From assembly GCA_017429885.1 (NCBI GenBank), contig JAFROA010000155.1, positions 1 to 6,492 of the forward strand: a stretch of DNA of 6,492 bases. The letters run 5' to 3'. The translations under genes and the position numbers were made by a program. The stretch is from Bacteroidales bacterium (GTDB taxonomy: Bacteria; Bacteroidota; Bacteroidia; Bacteroidales; UBA932). This document shows, piece by piece, positions 5,388 to 6,492 of this stretch (its first letter is position 1; every line of letters starts with the position of its first letter). Below the pieces are notes generated by a model, which did no database searches, was not told the DNA's origin, and saw only the letters and a list, made by a program, of their open reading frames with translations.

Positions 5388-6492
5388 ATGGCTACGGAAG
5401 ACCAGTGGGACGATATCCAGGATCCCGAGGAGAGAGACCAGGAGGAACAGGCTGAGATTGAGGAGGAGGCTGCTCCCTCAACGGGGAAATATGACAAGCT
5501 GCTCAGTTCTGACAGCCGGAAGTTCAAGCTTTCCGGGATGTTCAAGGACTGGTTCCTGGACTATTCCTCCTATGTGATTCTCCAAAGGGCTGTCCCCCAC
5601 ATAGTGGACGGACTGAAACCTGTGCAGAGACGTGTGCTCCACGCCATGTACAGGATGGACGACGGTAGCTACACCAAAGTCGCGAATATCGTCGGACAGG
5701 CCATGCAGTACCATCCCCATGGTGACGCATCCATCCTGGGTGCCCTCGTCCAACTGGGACAGAAAGGCCTTCTGATTGATTGCCAGGGAAACTGGGGTAA
5801 TATTCTCACCGGTGACAGCAACGCCGCCCCAAGGTACATCGAGGCGCGTCTCAGCAAGTTCGCTAAGGAGGTGGTGTTCGACCCCAAAGTCACCCATTGG
5901 ATGACATCCTACGACGGCCGTAACCAAGAGCCAACGGAGCTTCCGGTCCGTTTCCCTCTCCTGCTAGCGCAAGGTACCGAAGGCATCGCTGTCGGTATGG
6001 CCTCCAAGATACTCCCCCACAACTTCAATGAGTTGCTGGACGCCTCAGTCAGCATCCTCGAGGGCAAGGACTTCACCATATATCCGGACTTCCCCACTGG
6101 TGGAAGCGCCGACTGCAGCAACTATAAGGATGGAGCCAGGGGTGGCAGCGTCAAGGTCCGCGCCAAAATCGAGAAGATCGATAAGAATACCATAGCCATA
6201 ACAGAGATTCCTTATGGAAAGACCTCAGAGGTCATAAAGGACTCTATCATCAAGGCCAAGGACAAAGGCAAGATCAAGATCAAGAAGATCGAGGACATGA
6301 CTACGGACAAGGTGGAGATCATTATCCACCTCCCCAACGACGTGTCCCCGGACAAGACCATCGACGCCCTTTACGCTTTCACGGACTGCGAGTGCAACAT
6401 CGCCCCGAACGCCTGCGTGATAGTGGACAACAAGCCTCAGTTCTTGAGTGTCAAGGACATACTGATCTACGATACCAACCACACCAGAGACA
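5388..6492 (+). CDS. parC: DNA topoisomerase IV subunit A (ParC/GyrA family), N-terminal part
   Basis: The frame stays open for 368 codons to the window edge, giving the N-terminal portion of a type IIA topoisomerase A subunit. With ParE it breaks and reseals duplex DNA to decatenate chromosomes. A Glu/Asp-rich tail (1 to about 45) precedes the winged-helix core. That core opens with FKDWFLDYSSYVILQRAVP and VDGLKPVQRRVLHAM. The catalytic Tyr150 lies in NAAPRYIEARLSKFA, preceded by Arg149, and QYHPHGDASILGALVQ marks the quinolone-determining helix. The phrases DCQGNWGNILTGDSNAAPRY and LPHNFNELLDA match Bacteroidota ParC better than GyrA, which usually has AAMRYTE. The residues equivalent to GyrA Ser83 and Asp87 are Ala114 and Gly118. 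The remaining tower, coiled-coil and C-terminal DNA-wrapping parts lie outside the window. Confidence 0.9.
   Translation, partial: MATEDQWDDIQDPEERDQEEQAEIEEEAAPSTGKYDKLLSSDSRKFKLSGMFKDWFLDYSSYVILQRAVPHIVDGLKPVQRRVLHAMYRMDDGSYTKVANIVGQAMQYHPHGDASILGALVQLGQKGLLIDCQGNWGNILTGDSNAAPRYIEARLSKFAKEVVFDPKVTHWMTSYDGRNQEPTELPVRFPLLLAQGTEGIAVGMASKILPHNFNELLDASVSILEGKDFTIYPDFPTGGSADCSNYKDGARGGSVKVRAKIEKIDKNTIAITEIPYGKTSEVIKDSIIKAKDKGKIKIKKIEDMTTDKVEIIIHLPNDVSPDKTIDALYAFTDCECNIAPNACVIVDNKPQFLSVKDILIYDTNHTRD

Overview
The window looks like ordinary chromosomal core sequence from a member of the Bacteroidota, most likely Bacteroidales. Four observations point there. The MoxR, ExbB, TonB, Era and ParC sequences all have Bacteroidales-style motifs. 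The best promoter match is a Bacteroidota-type -7 box (TAnnTTTG). Only some starts carry a Shine-Dalgarno sequence. RluB has a long Arg/Tyr/Gly-rich N-terminal extension. I cannot place it to genus. I see no mobile element, phage gene, CRISPR array, tRNA or rRNA.

Layout: (1) At the left edge the minus strand holds the first 43 codons of a MoxR-family AAA+ ATPase, which is not part of a complete open frame in the window. A 45-bp gap separates it from truA (tRNA pseudouridine synthase A), which runs rightward. (2) After truA, about 100 bp holds a possible terminator, a perfect TATCTTTG -7 box and a leader with a hairpin and palindromes. (3) exbB-exbD-tonB follows, packed with a 3-nt gap and then a 4-nt overlap. 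It encodes a proton-motive-force-driven energiser of outer-membrane TonB-dependent transport. (4) A 54-bp AT-rich gap with a small hairpin precedes rluB, era and parC, spaced 13 and 18 nt apart and probably one operon. parC runs off the right edge.

How the genes fit together: truA, rluB and era all concern RNA. TruA modifies tRNA anticodon arms, RluB modifies 23S rRNA, and Era is a GTPase with a KH domain that works in 30S assembly. parC adds chromosome decatenation. The exbBD-tonB operon sits between these groups and is an independent envelope-energy module.

Nothing here is convincingly a new biological system. The points most worth a second look are the 16-unit heptapeptide tract in RluB, which has a second-order six-unit period; a decamer shared by the two leaders just after -7-like boxes, able to form 5'-terminal hairpins in both; and non-canonical residues in the ParC quinolone-determining region and the TruA active-site motif.
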